This document shows positions 16,473-25,879 of a stretch of 64,000 nt of DNA, one piece after another; position 1 is the first letter of the stretch; the number at the start of each line of letters is the position of its first letter. The notes beneath the pieces are model-generated. The model was not told the DNA's origin. It did not search any database and saw only the letters and a list, made by a program, of their open reading frames with translations. The stretch is from NCBI RefSeq assembly GCF_900109265.1, contig NZ_FNZM01000011.1, positions 1-64,000 of the forward strand. The letters run 5' to 3'. Both the position numbers and the translations under genes were made by a program. This DNA comes from Paraburkholderia tropica. GTDB taxonomy: Bacteria; Pseudomonadota; Gammaproteobacteria; Burkholderiales; Burkholderiaceae.

Positions 16473-17306
16473 ATGAGTCCGGTATCAAGTAACAAGCATC
16501 CGCATTTGTCGGTGTCAGTCGTGGTCTACCATCCTGATCCGGCATTGCTGGCTCGCACATTGGCAAGTCTTGCCCGAGCCGCTTCTTCTGAGACGCTCTC
16601 GGGCAGGGAAGTGCACCTGCTTATTGTCGACAACGACGGGCTGCCCGATGTCGGCGCCAGCGTCGACGAACTGTCGCGCGCGGGCATCAGCCATACGGTG
16701 TTGCGCGGCCACGGCAACGTCGGCTACGGCCGCGGCCACAATCTCGCGATCGCGCAGGCATCGAGCCGCTACCACCTGATCCTGAATCCCGACGTCGACA
16801 TCGAGCCCAGCGCGCTGCTGAAAGCGCTGGAGTTCATGGACGCCCATCCGGACGCCGGCCTGCTGACGCCCGCAATCGTCGACGACTCGGGCCAGCTTCA
16901 ATACCTCTGCCGCCAGTTCCCCACGCTCATCGATCTGTTCGTGCGCGGTTTCCTGCCGCGCGCGGCGCGCCGGCCGTTCGAGTCGCGTCTCGCGCGCTAC
17001 GAAATGCGCGCGCAGATCAACGAGCGCGACACGCTCTGGGATCCGCCCATCGTCAGCGGCTGCTTCATGCTGTTCCGCACCGACGTGCTGAAAAAGCTCG
17101 CGGGTTTCGACGCGCGCTACTTCCTCTATTTCGAGGACTACGACCTGAGCCTGCGCACGCACGAGGTCGCGCGCGTGGTCTACGCGCCCGCCGTGCGCGT
17201 GCTGCATCACGGCGGCGGCGCGTCGCGCAAGGGCATGGCGCACATCCGCATGTTCGCGGCGTCGGCGTTCAAGTTCTACAACCGGTTCGGATGGAAGTGG
17301 CTTTGA
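16473..17306 (+). CDS. Family 2 glycosyltransferase (WbbL/rhamnosyltransferase-like)
   Basis: This 277-aa GT-A protein starts LSVSVVVYHPDPALL after a short leader. It has the donor-binding IVDNDG, a YHLILNPDVDIEP metal-binding stretch and the GT2 acceptor-side motif FLYFEDYDLSLR. This is the pattern of dTDP-rhamnose-type transferases in O-antigen clusters. I prefer ATG 16473 (AAGAGAGA just upstream) over ATG 16440. The 3' end overlaps the next gene by 16 bases, so these genes are co-transcribed. The GC content rises sharply within this gene compared with the region upstream. Confidence 0.85.
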   Translation: MSPVSSNKHPHLSVSVVVYHPDPALLARTLASLARAASSETLSGREVHLLIVDNDGLPDVGASVDELSRAGISHTVLRGHGNVGYGRGHNLAIAQASSRYHLILNPDVDIEPSALLKALEFMDAHPDAGLLTPAIVDDSGQLQYLCRQFPTLIDLFVRGFLPRAARRPFESRLARYEMRAQINERDTLWDPPIVSGCFMLFRTDVLKKLAGFDARYFLYFEDYDLSLRTHEVARVVYAPAVRVLHHGGGASRKGMAHIRMFAASAFKFYNRFGWKWL

Positions 17307-18262
17307 GCAGCGTACTGGTGACAGGAGCCAACGGTTTCGTCGGGCGCGCGCTGTGCCGCACGCTCGCACACGCGGGTCACGAGGTGACCGCGCTGGTGCG
17401 GCAAGGCGGTACCGATCGCGCCGATGGCGTGCGCGAATGGCGTCACGCCACGGCGGATTTCGCTGGACTCGAGCAAGCCTGGCCGCAAGGCTATGCGCCC
17501 GATTGCGTCGTGCATCTGGCCGCGCGCGTCCACGTCATGCACGACGAAGCGCCGGACCCGCTCGCGGCGTTCATGGCGACTAATGTCGAAGGCACGCTGC
17601 GGGTGGCGCGTGCCGCGCGGGAGCAGGGCGCGCGGCGCATGGTGTACGTCAGCAGCATCAAGGCCATCGCGGAAACCGACGGCGGCGTGCCCCTCGCCGA
17701 ATCGACGCCGCCTCAGCCGCTCGATCCTTACGGACGCTCGAAGCGCGCGGCGGAAGAGGCGCTGTGGCGCTTGAGCGAAGAAACGGGCATGGAGATCGTG
17801 GTGGTGCGGCCGCCGCTCGTCTATGGTCCCGGCGTCGGCGCCAATTTCTTGCAGATGATGAATGCGGTGTCGCGCGGCATTCCGTTGCCGCTCGGACTCG
17901 TCGATGCGCGCCGCAGTCTCGTCTACTCCGATAATCTGGCCGATGCGCTGATGCATTGCGCCACCGACCCGCGCGCCGCCAACACCTGCTTCCATGTCAC
18001 CGATGGCGACGATCCGTCGGTCGCGCAGTTGCTGCGCACGCTCGGCCGCCACCTCGGCAAGCCCGCGCGCCTGCTGCCGGTACCGCCGCGTCTGCTGCGC
18101 GCGGCCGGTGCGCTCGCGGGCCGTGCCGCCCAGATCGAGCGGTTGACGACGAGCCTTCAGGTCGACGCCTCGCGCATCCGCGCGCAGCTCGGCTGGTATC
18201 CGCCGGTGAGCCTGGATGCCGGGCTCGAGGCCACCGCACGCTGGTTTCGTGCGACGCACTGA
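17291..18262 (+). CDS. NAD-dependent nucleotide-sugar epimerase/reductase (WbiG/WbpV-like)
   Basis: This 323-aa extended SDR has an N-terminal TGANGFVGRALCRTL, the serine segment VSSIKAIAE and the catalytic YGRSKRAAE. It resembles the epimerase placed between glycosyltransferase and WecA-like genes in Burkholderia O-antigen clusters (wbiG) and pseudomonad wbpV. It probably forms or reduces a UDP-N-acetyl-hexosamine intermediate such as UDP-QuiNAc or UDP-FucNAc. The start overlaps the end of the GT2 gene and the WecA-like gene starts 23 bases after its stop. Confidence 0.85.
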   Translation: MEVALSSVLVTGANGFVGRALCRTLAHAGHEVTALVRQGGTDRADGVREWRHATADFAGLEQAWPQGYAPDCVVHLAARVHVMHDEAPDPLAAFMATNVEGTLRVARAAREQGARRMVYVSSIKAIAETDGGVPLAESTPPQPLDPYGRSKRAAEEALWRLSEETGMEIVVVRPPLVYGPGVGANFLQMMNAVSRGIPLPLGLVDARRSLVYSDNLADALMHCATDPRAANTCFHVTDGDDPSVAQLLRTLGRHLGKPARLLPVPPRLLRAAGALAGRAAQIERLTTSLQVDASRIRAQLGWYPPVSLDAGLEATARWFRATH

Positions 18263-18285
18263 TCACGCGGAGAGCGTATATCTAC

Positions 18286-19341
18286 ATGCTGCACGCACCG
18301 AATTCGCTGTTGTTTTCTTCGTCGACCCTGACGCTCGTGTCGATCGCGCTGGTGTGCGCCGTCGCGTGCGCCGCCGTCCTCGCGTTCCTGCTCAAGACCG
18401 GCCTCGCCTGGCGGCTCGCGACCGACATCCCCAATGAGCGCTCGCTCCACGTGCGCCCGACGCCGCGCGTAGGCGGCTGGGGCGTGATTCCGGTCGCGGT
18501 CGTGGCGATCCTGCTGGTTGCGCCGTCGCTCTGGCTGATCGCGCTCGGCGCGGCGTTCCTCGCCGCCGTTTCGCAGATTGACGACCGGCGCGGCCTGCCC
18601 GCGCGCGTGCGCTTTGCGGCGCACTTCGTCGCCGTGCTGGCGCTGATCGTCGGCTATCCGGCCCCGATTCCCTGGTGGTGCGCGGCCATACTGGCGTTTT
18701 TGCTGCTGTGGCTGGTCAATCTCTACAATTTCATGGACGGCGCGGACGGCCTCGCCGGCGGCATGGCGCTGTTCGGTTTCGGCGGCTACGCGCTGGCGGC
18801 GTTCGCCGGACCGCAGCCGATGCTCCCGTTGAGCTGGGCGTGCGTGGCCGTCGCGGGCGCGGCGGCGGGCTTTTTGCTCTTCAACTTCCACCCGGCCAAA
18901 ATCTTTCTCGGCGACGCCGGCTCGATTCCGACCGGCTTTCTGGCCGGTGCGCTAGGCTACTGGGGATGGCGTGGCGGCGCGTGGCCGATCTGGTTCCCGG
19001 CGCTGGTTTTCGCGCCGTTTATCGGCGACGCGTCGGTCACGCTGATTCGCCGCCTGCTGCGCGGCGAAAAATTTTGGCAGGCGCATCGCGAACACTATTA
19101 TCAACGGATGGTTCGACTCGGTACCGGCCACGCTGTCACGGCGCTGTCATGGTATCTGGTAATATGCGTGGGCATAGTAATTGCTTTATGGGCTTTGGGG
19201 CGCTCCCCGGCCCAGCAGTGGGGGATCGTTGCAGGCTGGGCTGTCGTTCTTGTTCTGATGGGTGCGGCAATCGACGTGCGCTGGCGTAGTTTCCAGTCCC
19301 TAACCAGTCAATCTGAGGTCGACGCTGATGCTCCGCAATAA
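18286..19341 (+). CDS. Undecaprenyl-phosphate sugar-1-phosphate transferase (WecA/WbpL/WbiH-like)
   Basis: From ATG 18286 the protein is 351 aa with about 11 membrane helices. Family motifs are present: IDDRRGLP on the first cytoplasmic loop, NLYNFMDGADGLAGG (DD catalytic region), FLGDAGSIPTGF, and a late HREHYYQR. These identify the polyprenyl-phosphate N-acetylhexosamine-1-phosphate transferase family, which starts O-antigen repeat synthesis on undecaprenyl phosphate. The open frame extends upstream inside the epimerase gene, but the hydrophobic start at MLHAPNSLLF is clearly better. It overlaps the next gene by 14 bases. Confidence 0.9.
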   Translation: MLHAPNSLLFSSSTLTLVSIALVCAVACAAVLAFLLKTGLAWRLATDIPNERSLHVRPTPRVGGWGVIPVAVVAILLVAPSLWLIALGAAFLAAVSQIDDRRGLPARVRFAAHFVAVLALIVGYPAPIPWWCAAILAFLLLWLVNLYNFMDGADGLAGGMALFGFGGYALAAFAGPQPMLPLSWACVAVAGAAAGFLLFNFHPAKIFLGDAGSIPTGFLAGALGYWGWRGGAWPIWFPALVFAPFIGDASVTLIRRLLRGEKFWQAHREHYYQRMVRLGTGHAVTALSWYLVICVGIVIALWALGRSPAQQWGIVAGWAVVLVLMGAAIDVRWRSFQSLTSQSEVDADAPQ

Positions 19342-21211
19342 AGCCACCTGGCTCTCGTTCAGCGCCTTTCTGTTCGATATCGGCGCCGTGGCCGCCGCCT
19401 GGCTGACGGCCTATCTTCTACGCTTCAATGCGTCCGTGCCGTCCGAGTTCTGGCACGGCGCGGTGAACACCCTCGTCTGGGTGCTGCCGATCTACGCGAT
19501 CATGTTCCGCATCTTCGGGCTCTACCGCGGCATGTGGGTATTCGCGAGCCTGCCCGACCTGTTGCGCATCTCGAAGGCCATCATCTCGGCCGGGCTGATC
19601 GTCATGATCGTCTCGGTCCTGTTGCAGCCGATGCCGATCATCCCGCGCTCGGTGCTGATCGTCTCGCCGCTGCTCCTGTTCTTCGTGATGGGCGGCGCGC
19701 GCGCGCTCTATCGCGCAACCAAGGAGTTCTACCTGTACGGTGGTCTCGTCGCCCAGGGCAAGCCGGTGATCGTGGTGGGCGCAGGCGGCGCGGGCGCGAG
19801 CCTCGCGCGCGAACTGTCGCGTTCGGCGGAGTGGCGTCTCGTCGGTCTGCTCGACGACGATCCGGCCAAGCAGGGCCGCGAAATCTACGGCTACAAGGTG
19901 CTCGGCCCGATCAGCGACATCTCGCGCTGGGCCGAAGAACTGCGCTGCGAGTTCGCGATCATCGCGATTCCCTCGGCGTCGGCGGAAGTGCAGCGGCGTG
20001 CGGCAACGCAATGCGTGCGCACAGGCGTGAAGGCGCTGATGCTGCCGTCGCTGACCGAACTCACGCCGGGGCGCGGCTTCCTCTCGCAGGTCCGCAACAT
20101 CGACCTCGAGGATCTGCTCGGGCGCGACGCGGTCAAGATCGACACGCCGCACGTGGAAGCGCTCCTGAGCGGCCGCGTGGTGATGGTGACGGGCGCGGGC
20201 GGCTCGATCGGTTCCGAACTCTGCCGCCAGATTTTGCGCTTCGCGCCGGCGCAACTCGTCGCGCTCGATCTCTCCGAATTCGCGATGTACAAGCTGACCG
20301 AGGAGATCCGCGAACGCTTCCCCGAGCTCTCTGTGGTGCCGATCGTCGGCGATGCCAAGGATTCCTTGCTGCTCGACCAGGTGATGGCGCGTTATACGCC
20401 GCACATCGTCTTCCATGCGGCGGCGTACAAGCACGTGCCGCTGATGGAGGAACTGAACTCGTGGCAGGCGATCCGCAATAACGTGCTCGGCACCTATCGC
20501 GTGGCGCGTGCGGCGATCAAGCATCAGGTCCGCCACTTCGTGCTCATTTCGACCGACAAGGCCGTTAATCCCACCAACGTGATGGGTGCGAGCAAGCGGC
20601 TCGCGGAAATGTCGTGTCAGGCCTTGCAGCAGATCAGCGAGCGCACGCAGTTCGAAACCGTGCGTTTCGGCAACGTGCTCGGCAGCGCGGGCAGCGTGAT
20701 TCCCAAGTTCCAGCAGCAGATCGCGAAGGGCGGCCCGGTGACGGTTACGCACCCCGAGATCACGCGCTTTTTCATGACGATTCCGGAAGCGTCGCAACTC
20801 GTGCTGCAGGCATCGAGCATGGGGCACGGCGGCGAAATCTTCATTCTCGACATGGGCAAGCCCGTCAAGATCGTCGATCTCGCGCGCGATCTGATTCGTC
20901 TGTATGGCTACTCGGAGGAGCAGATTCGCGTGGTGTTCACGGGACTGCGGCCCGGCGAGAAGCTCTACGAAGAACTGCTCGCCGACGACGAAGCCACGAC
21001 GCGCACGCCGCATCCGAAGCTGCGTATCGCGCGTGCGCGCGAGGTGCCGAACAACCTGCTCGATGAACTGCTGCCGTGGCTCATGCAGCATCGCGTGCCT
21101 TCCGACGACGAAGTGCGGCGCGATTTGCGGCGATGGGTGCCGGAGTATCAGCCTGCGGTCGCGCCTCAGCTTCAGTCAGTCGGCACGAGTTCTGTGCGGG
21201 CGGCGAGCTAA
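19328..21211 (+). CDS. Membrane-bound nucleotide-sugar 4,6-dehydratase (WbpM/CapD/WbiI type)
   Basis: This 627-aa protein has four N-terminal membrane helices (to about residue 120), a first Rossmann-like domain (VIVVGAGGAGASLAREL) and a C-terminal SDR domain beginning VVMVTGAGGSIGSELCRQIL. The catalytic motif STDKAVNPTNVMGASKR has methionine where most SDRs have tyrosine, as is normal in the WbpM group. It converts UDP-GlcNAc to the 4-keto-6-deoxy sugar for QuiNAc/FucNAc-type residues. It is the last gene of the rightward O-antigen set and is followed by a strong terminator. Confidence 0.92.
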   Translation: MLRNKATWLSFSAFLFDIGAVAAAWLTAYLLRFNASVPSEFWHGAVNTLVWVLPIYAIMFRIFGLYRGMWVFASLPDLLRISKAIISAGLIVMIVSVLLQPMPIIPRSVLIVSPLLLFFVMGGARALYRATKEFYLYGGLVAQGKPVIVVGAGGAGASLARELSRSAEWRLVGLLDDDPAKQGREIYGYKVLGPISDISRWAEELRCEFAIIAIPSASAEVQRRAATQCVRTGVKALMLPSLTELTPGRGFLSQVRNIDLEDLLGRDAVKIDTPHVEALLSGRVVMVTGAGGSIGSELCRQILRFAPAQLVALDLSEFAMYKLTEEIRERFPELSVVPIVGDAKDSLLLDQVMARYTPHIVFHAAAYKHVPLMEELNSWQAIRNNVLGTYRVARAAIKHQVRHFVLISTDKAVNPTNVMGASKRLAEMSCQALQQISERTQFETVRFGNVLGSAGSVIPKFQQQIAKGGPVTVTHPEITRFFMTIPEASQLVLQASSMGHGGEIFILDMGKPVKIVDLARDLIRLYGYSEEQIRVVFTGLRPGEKLYEELLADDEATTRTPHPKLRIARAREVPNNLLDELLPWLMQHRVPSDDEVRRDLRRWVPEYQPAVAPQLQSVGTSSVRAAS

Positions 21212-21219
21212 AAGAAAAA

Positions 21220-21249
21220 GGCGAAACACCTGTGTGTTTCGCCTTTTTT
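21220..21249 (+). terminator. Rho-independent terminator after the WbpM/CapD-type gene
   Basis: A perfect 10-base stem GGCGAAACAC/GTGTTTCGCC with a 4-base loop is followed at once by six T residues, and preceded by an A run that extends pairing. It lies 9 bases past the stop at 21211. The A run also makes it able to work for leftward transcripts. Confidence 0.9.
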
Positions 21250-21305
21250 GTTGGGCGTCTGAAGCAAGCGCATGAAGCGTGGACGCAACCGTGCCGCGCG
21301 ATCCT

Positions 21306-21881
21306 TTAGCCGATGACGCCGGCGCCAACGTGATGCTTGCGCGCGAGATGCTCGACGATGTCGTCGACGCAACGTTCGACCGAGGCGCTGTGCGTTCGCA
21401 AGGTGAGGTCGGGGTGAGCCGGCGCATGATATGGCGAGCCGATGCCCGTGAACTGCGGAATCTCACCGCGCCGTGCGCGCTTGTACAGCCCCTTCGGGTC
21501 GCGTTCTTCGCAGATTTCGAACGGCGTGTCGATGAACACTTCCACGAATCGGTCGTCGCCCACGATGCGTCGCGCATTGTCGCGGTGTTCCGGTTCCGGC
21601 GAGATCGTCGCGGTGATGGCGACAAAACCTTCCCGACAAAACAAATCCGCCACGTGAGCCACGCGGCGGAGGTTTTCGGTGCGGTCGGCTTCGCTGAAGC
21701 CCAGATCGGAGTTGAGGCCGGTGCGCAACACGTCGCCGTCGAGCACGGTAGAGCGAATGCCGAGCGCTTTCAGTCGTTCGACCAGCGCACGCGCGATTGT
21801 CGATTTGCCCGCCCCGGACATGCCGGTGAGCCAGACGACGGCACCCGTCGATGTTGCTGTTTCCACCCCTTTGCGCCCCAC
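21306..21881 (-). CDS. cysC: Adenylylsulfate (APS) kinase
   Basis: This 191-aa protein is a short single-domain APS kinase with the P-loop [10 protein letters not shown] (residues 19-28), the substrate motif [17 protein letters not shown], and [21 protein letters not shown]. It phosphorylates APS to give PAPS, the donor for sulfotransferases. No sulfurylase gene (cysD/cysN) is beside it. Its position inside the glycan locus, with a sulfotransferase gene at 6341-7171, suggests it feeds glycan sulfation rather than only assimilation (inference). Confidence 0.92.
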   Translation of the reverse strand: MGRKGVETATSTGAVVWLTGMSGAGKSTIARALVERLKALGIRSTVLDGDVLRTGLNSDLGFSEADRTENLRRVAHVADLFCREGFVAITATISPEPEHRDNARRIVGDDRFVEVFIDTPFEICEERDPKGLYKRARRGEIPQFTGIGSPYHAPAHPDLTLRTHSASVERCVDDIVEHLARKHHVGAGVIG

Positions 21882-21960
21882 TCAAGTAAAGATTGGTTTA
21901 ATTGAGTGGATATTCTAACTTCATTACGGGCGCTGTAACGTCGACGTAATAAAGTGCAAT

Positions 21961-21984
21961 AAAAAATCAGCGGGCGGATTTTTT
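21961..21984. terminator. AT-stem hairpin between galE and cysC
   Basis: AAAAAATC and GATTTTTT form perfect 8-base arms around the GC-rich centre AGCGGGCG. It lies about 60 bases past the galE stop, on the galE-cysC side, and could end transcription in both directions. A second GC-rich inverted repeat lies near 22010-22035, closer to galE. Confidence 0.4.
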
Positions 21985-22043
21985 GTCACTTCGACCCTAA
22001 GTGCGCTCCGGCGGGGCCTGGCAGGCCGCCCCTTATTTTTTCT

Positions 22044-23075
22044 TTACTCAAACCCGTGCGGATTATTTTCCTGCCAGCGCCAGTGGTCCACGCACATGCG
22101 CTCGATGCCGAATTGCGCTTTCCAGCCAATCAGCTTTTCCGCCGTGGCCGGGTTCGCATAGCACTCGGCGATGTCGCCCGGCCGGCGCGCGACGATCTCA
22201 TACGGCACCGGTCGGCCCGACGCCTTTTCGAACGCCTTCACCACGTCCAGCACGCTATAACCCTGACCGGTCCCGAGATTCACGACAAAGCCTTCGCCGC
22301 GCGCGGCCAGCGCGTCGAGCGCCTTCAGATGCCCCTGCGCCAGATCGACCACGTGGATGTAATCGCGCACGCCCGTGCCGTCCGGCGTCGGGTAATCGCC
22401 GCCGAACACGCGCAGGCGCTCCAGCTTGCCCACCGCCACCTGCGCGACATACGGCATCAGATTGTTCGGAATACCGGCCGGATCTTCGCCGATCAGGCCG
22501 CTTTCGTGCGCGCCCACCGGGTTGAAATAGCGCAGCACGGCAATGCGCCACGACGGATCGGAGATCGCGACGTCGCGCAGAATCTGCTCGGCGATCAGCT
22601 TGGACTGGCCGTACGGGTTCGTCGCCGACAGCGGGAACGTTTCGTCGATGGGCGAGCGCTCCGGCACGCCGTAGACGGTCGCCGACGAGCTGAACACGAA
22701 CTCCTTCACGCCGTGCTGGCGCATCACGTCGAGCACCACGAGCAGGCCGTCGAGGTTGTTGCGGTAGTACTCGATCGGCTTCGCGACCGATTCGCCGACC
22801 GCCTTGAGCGCCGCGAAGTGGATCACGCCCGTGATCGAATGCGCCTTGAAAATGCGCTCGAGCGCCTGCGCATCGCGCACGTCGGCCTCGTAGAAGGCGA
22901 CCGGCTTGCCGGTGATCTGCGTGACGCGCTTGAGCGATTCCTGACGGCTGTTGACGAGATTGTCGACGGCGACGACGTCGTAGCCGCCGTTGAGCAGTTC
23001 GACGCAAGTGTGCGAGCCGATAAAGCCCGCGCCGCCCGTGACGAGGATCGTGCCTTTTGAGTTCGTCGCTGCCAT
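22044..23075 (-). CDS. galE: UDP-glucose 4-epimerase
   Basis: This 343-aa SDR matches GalE along its whole length: TGGAGFIGSHTCVELL at the N-terminus, SSSATVYG with the catalytic serine, NPYGQSKLIAEQIL with tyrosine and lysine, and the GalE-specific YFNPVGAHESGLIGEDP segment. It interconverts UDP-glucose and UDP-galactose, giving donors for the glycans made in this locus. The gene follows the GT4 gene by 28 bases on the same strand. Confidence 0.96.
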   Translation of the reverse strand: MAATNSKGTILVTGGAGFIGSHTCVELLNGGYDVVAVDNLVNSRQESLKRVTQITGKPVAFYEADVRDAQALERIFKAHSITGVIHFAALKAVGESVAKPIEYYRNNLDGLLVVLDVMRQHGVKEFVFSSSATVYGVPERSPIDETFPLSATNPYGQSKLIAEQILRDVAISDPSWRIAVLRYFNPVGAHESGLIGEDPAGIPNNLMPYVAQVAVGKLERLRVFGGDYPTPDGTGVRDYIHVVDLAQGHLKALDALAARGEGFVVNLGTGQGYSVLDVVKAFEKASGRPVPYEIVARRPGDIAECYANPATAEKLIGWKAQFGIERMCVDHWRWQENNPHGFE

Positions 23076-23103
23076 GCTCTGGTTCCGTATCGTCAGACTG
23101 CGT

Positions 23104-24333
23104 TCAAAACGTCGATCCGGTCAACTCCCGGATCGTTTCCCGGTAGCGTTGTACCACAACGCGTTCGTCGAATTCTTTCGCAATTTTTTTCCGGCCGCGC
23201 TCGGCCATTTTTGTTCGGTCCGATGGGGACATATCGAGCATGCGCGCCATCGCCTGCGCGAGCGAAGCCGCGTCGCGGGCGGCGCAGAGCAGGCCGTTTT
23301 CGCCGTCCGCGACCACTTCGCGGCAGCCGGGCACGTCGGTCGCCACGATCGGGCGGCCCATCGCGCTCGCTTCCATCAGCGTGCGCGGCACGCCTTCGCG
23401 GTACGAGGGCAGCACCACGCAATCGGCGTCGGCAATATAGGGGCGAACGTCCGCCGTTTCGCCCAGATAAGCGATCACGCCTTCGCGTTCCCACGCGGCC
23501 ACTTCGTCGCGCGTGATCGCGCTCGGGTTGTCGACGCCGACCGGCCCGAGCAGGCAGAAGCGCGCCTGCGGATACCGCGCGCGCAGCGAGCGCGCGGCTT
23601 CGACATATTCGCCGACGCCCTTGTCCCAGAGCAGGCGGCCAATCAGCACGAACGAAAATTCGCTGCGCTCGGGCAGCGGCGTGAACGCGAAGTCGTCGAG
23701 ATCGACGCCTTCGCCGTGCAGCAGTCGCGCGCGTTCAGGATGAACCAGCAAATTCTGCTCGCGGAAGGCGGTTTCGTCGTCGCGATTGAGGAACCAGACT
23801 TCGCGCGGGAAGCGGAACGCGAAGCGATAGAGCCGTTTGGCGACCTGCGCCGCGCGGCTTTTCTGGATGAAGACGTAGCCGAGCCCTGTGGTCACCGCCA
23901 CCGACGGCACGCGCGCGAGCCACGCCGCCACCGAGCCGTAGATGTTCGGCTTGATCGTGTAGTGGAACACGACGTCGGGCCTGAGCGCGCGATAGTGGCG
24001 GCGCAGCGCGAGCAGCGTGCGCAGATCGTCGAGCGGATTGGTGCCTTTCGACGCCACGTGCAGGTCGATGCAGCGGCAACCCATCTGCTCCAGCGGTTCG
24101 AAGGTGCGGTCGCGCGGCGCGATCACCGTGACCTGCGCGCCGGCTTCGTTGAGCGCGCGCAGCAGGCCCCGTCGATAGGTGTAGATGGCCCAGGCCGTAT
24201 TGCAGACGAGCACCACGTGCAGCGGCAGGCGGCGGGCGGGCGAGGGTTGGGCGGCGGGAGCAGCGGAGGAATTCACGAAGGCCGGATCGTCGAGAGCGTC
24301 GATGGGCCGGGCGCGAGCCCGGCAAGGGGCCAC
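23104..24333 (-). CDS. Family 4 glycosyltransferase (GT-B, PglA/WbnK-like)
   Basis: This GT-B protein of up to 409 aa has an N-terminal acceptor domain (LHVVLVCNTAWAIYTYRRGL) and a C-terminal donor domain with VLIGRLLWDKGVGEY and the EGVPRTLMEASAMGRPIVATD motif that marks GT4 retaining transferases. The first 35 residues are low in complexity, so the real start may be the in-frame GTG near 24276 instead of ATG 24333. It resembles transferases that add HexNAc to a lipid-linked diNAc sugar. It is probably co-transcribed with galE. Confidence 0.85.
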   Translation of the reverse strand: MAPCRARARPIDALDDPAFVNSSAAPAAQPSPARRLPLHVVLVCNTAWAIYTYRRGLLRALNEAGAQVTVIAPRDRTFEPLEQMGCRCIDLHVASKGTNPLDDLRTLLALRRHYRALRPDVVFHYTIKPNIYGSVAAWLARVPSVAVTTGLGYVFIQKSRAAQVAKRLYRFAFRFPREVWFLNRDDETAFREQNLLVHPERARLLHGEGVDLDDFAFTPLPERSEFSFVLIGRLLWDKGVGEYVEAARSLRARYPQARFCLLGPVGVDNPSAITRDEVAAWEREGVIAYLGETADVRPYIADADCVVLPSYREGVPRTLMEASAMGRPIVATDVPGCREVVADGENGLLCAARDAASLAQAMARMLDMSPSDRTKMAERGRKKIAKEFDERVVVQRYRETIRELTGSTF

Positions 24334-24500
24334 ATTTTAGCCGAGGCGGCGTGGGCCGCCGGGGCGCTTCGGGCGCGCAGGAACGATTGTCGCGGCGATT
24401 GTGGCGGAGCCAGGGCGCGACCGATGGGCGCGAGGGTGCAGGCGGCTTACACGTGGGCTACACTCCAGGCCAGCGCGCGGGCGTCGGCTGGCATCGCATT

Positions 24501-24544
24501 GCACCGGCCTTGTATCGCCTTTGCATCGGCCTTGTATTGGCCAC
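24501..24544. repeat. Two imperfect 22-base direct repeats before lrgA
   Basis: The units begin GCACCGGCCTTGTAT and GCATCGGCCTTGTAT and lie head to tail, about 75 bases before the lrgA start. No function is evident. Confidence 0.5.
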
Positions 24545-24617
24545 ACACCGCGCGCTGGACCTTGCCGGGTCCAGACTCACTCAGACCCATTCCAACAAGC
24601 GCGCCGCTTCTTCCGCC

Positions 24618-24989
24618 ATGCTCCGTTCCCTAGCCGCTCTGCTGATCTTCCAGTGTCTCGGCGAGAGCGTTTCCTACGTGTTCTCGCTGCCCGTGCCCGG
24701 TCCCGTGATCGGCATGCTCCTGCTGTTCGCCTTCGCGATGATGCGGCCCGCCGCCGCCGAAGCCATCGAGCCGACCGCGCTCGAATTGTTGCGCCACCTG
24801 TCGCTGCTCTTCATTCCGGCGGGCGTCGGCATCATGGTGTCGGCGCAGGCCGTGCGCGGCGAAGCGTTCGCCGTGATCGCGAGTCTCGTCGTGAGCACGA
24901 CGCTCGGCATCGCCGTCACCGCGCTCGTGACGCGCGCGCTGCTGCGTCGCCAGCGCCGCCACGAAATCGGCGAGGAGGGCGCAGCGTGA
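24618..24989 (+). CDS. lrgA: CidA/LrgA family holin-like membrane protein
   Basis: From ATG 24618 the protein is 123 aa with four membrane helices. It carries the family pattern SLPVPGPVIGMLLLF in helix 2 and LSLLFIPAGVGIM in helix 3. The longer open frame back to 24351 is Arg/Gly-rich and not credible. CidA/LrgA proteins pair with CidB/LrgB and are linked to murein hydrolase control and, in several bacteria, to export of small organic acids such as glycolate or pyruvate. The stop overlaps the GTG start of the LrgB gene (GTGA). Confidence 0.88.
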   Translation: MLRSLAALLIFQCLGESVSYVFSLPVPGPVIGMLLLFAFAMMRPAAAEAIEPTALELLRHLSLLFIPAGVGIMVSAQAVRGEAFAVIASLVVSTTLGIAVTALVTRALLRRQRRHEIGEEGAA

Positions 24990-25729
24990 ATACGTCGTTG
25001 CCGTTTGCAAAACTCGACGCCATCTGGGTCTATCTCGCCGCTTCGCCGCTGCTCGGACTCACGCTCACGCTGGTCGCGTATCTGATCGCGCTGAACGTCT
25101 ACGCGCGCGCGAAACACAACCCGCTGGCGAATCCGGTGCTGATCGCGGTGGCGATCGTGGTCGTCGCGCTCAAGATCACCGACACGCCGTATCGCACCTA
25201 TTTCGAAGGCGCGCAGTTCGTGCACTTCCTGCTCGGACCGGCGACGGTCGCGCTCGCGCTGCCGCTCTATCGCCAATGGAACAAGCTGCGGCGCACGGCG
25301 CTGCCGCTCATCGGCGGGCTCGTGGCCGGTTCGCTCACCGCGATCGTGTCGGCGGTCGGCATCGCGAAGCTGTTCGGCGCGACGCATCAGACGCTCGCGT
25401 CGATCGCGCCCAAGTCGGCGACCACGCCCATCGCGATGGCGGTCGCCGACAAGGTCGGCGGCATTCCCTCGCTCACCGCCGTGCTGGTGATCTCGACGGG
25501 CGTGTTCGGCGCGGTGACGGCGCGCTGGATCCTCAACCTGCTGCGCGTGCGCGAGACCGAAGTGCGCGGTTTCGCGATCGGCGTGGCGTCGCACGGCATC
25601 GGCACCGCGCGGGCGTTTCAGGTCAGCGAGGAGATGGGCGCGTTCGCGGGGCTCGGCATGGGGCTCAATGGGGTTTTCACTGCGTTCGTCGTGCCGCTGC
25701 TGTTGCCGACGCTGCTCGGCTGGTTATGA
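24986..25729 (+). CDS. lrgB: LrgB/CidB family membrane protein
   Basis: This 247-aa protein starts at GTG 24986, overlapping the lrgA stop by four bases. It has about 7 helices and the conserved LrgB segments APKSATTPIAMAVADKVGG and ASHGIGTARAF. It forms the partner membrane component of LrgA. The pair sits between glycosyltransferase genes with no sugar-related function of its own, so it is probably just a neighbour. No LytSR-type or LysR-type regulator gene is adjacent. Confidence 0.92.
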   Translation: MNTSLPFAKLDAIWVYLAASPLLGLTLTLVAYLIALNVYARAKHNPLANPVLIAVAIVVVALKITDTPYRTYFEGAQFVHFLLGPATVALALPLYRQWNKLRRTALPLIGGLVAGSLTAIVSAVGIAKLFGATHQTLASIAPKSATTPIAMAVADKVGGIPSLTAVLVISTGVFGAVTARWILNLLRVRETEVRGFAIGVASHGIGTARAFQVSEEMGAFAGLGMGLNGVFTAFVVPLLLPTLLGWL

Positions 25730-25879
25730 AACGTCGCTTTTGCGCGCGTCTTGTGCAGCGCGTTATGAGGTTAACCCCGCATCCACGACGCCCTTTTGAT
25801 TGGAGTTCTTCCTGCAAACTGCAAAAATTCCGTGTCCGCGAATTTCTGTCCGGAAGGGTTTTGCAGCCAGGAGCCGCCC

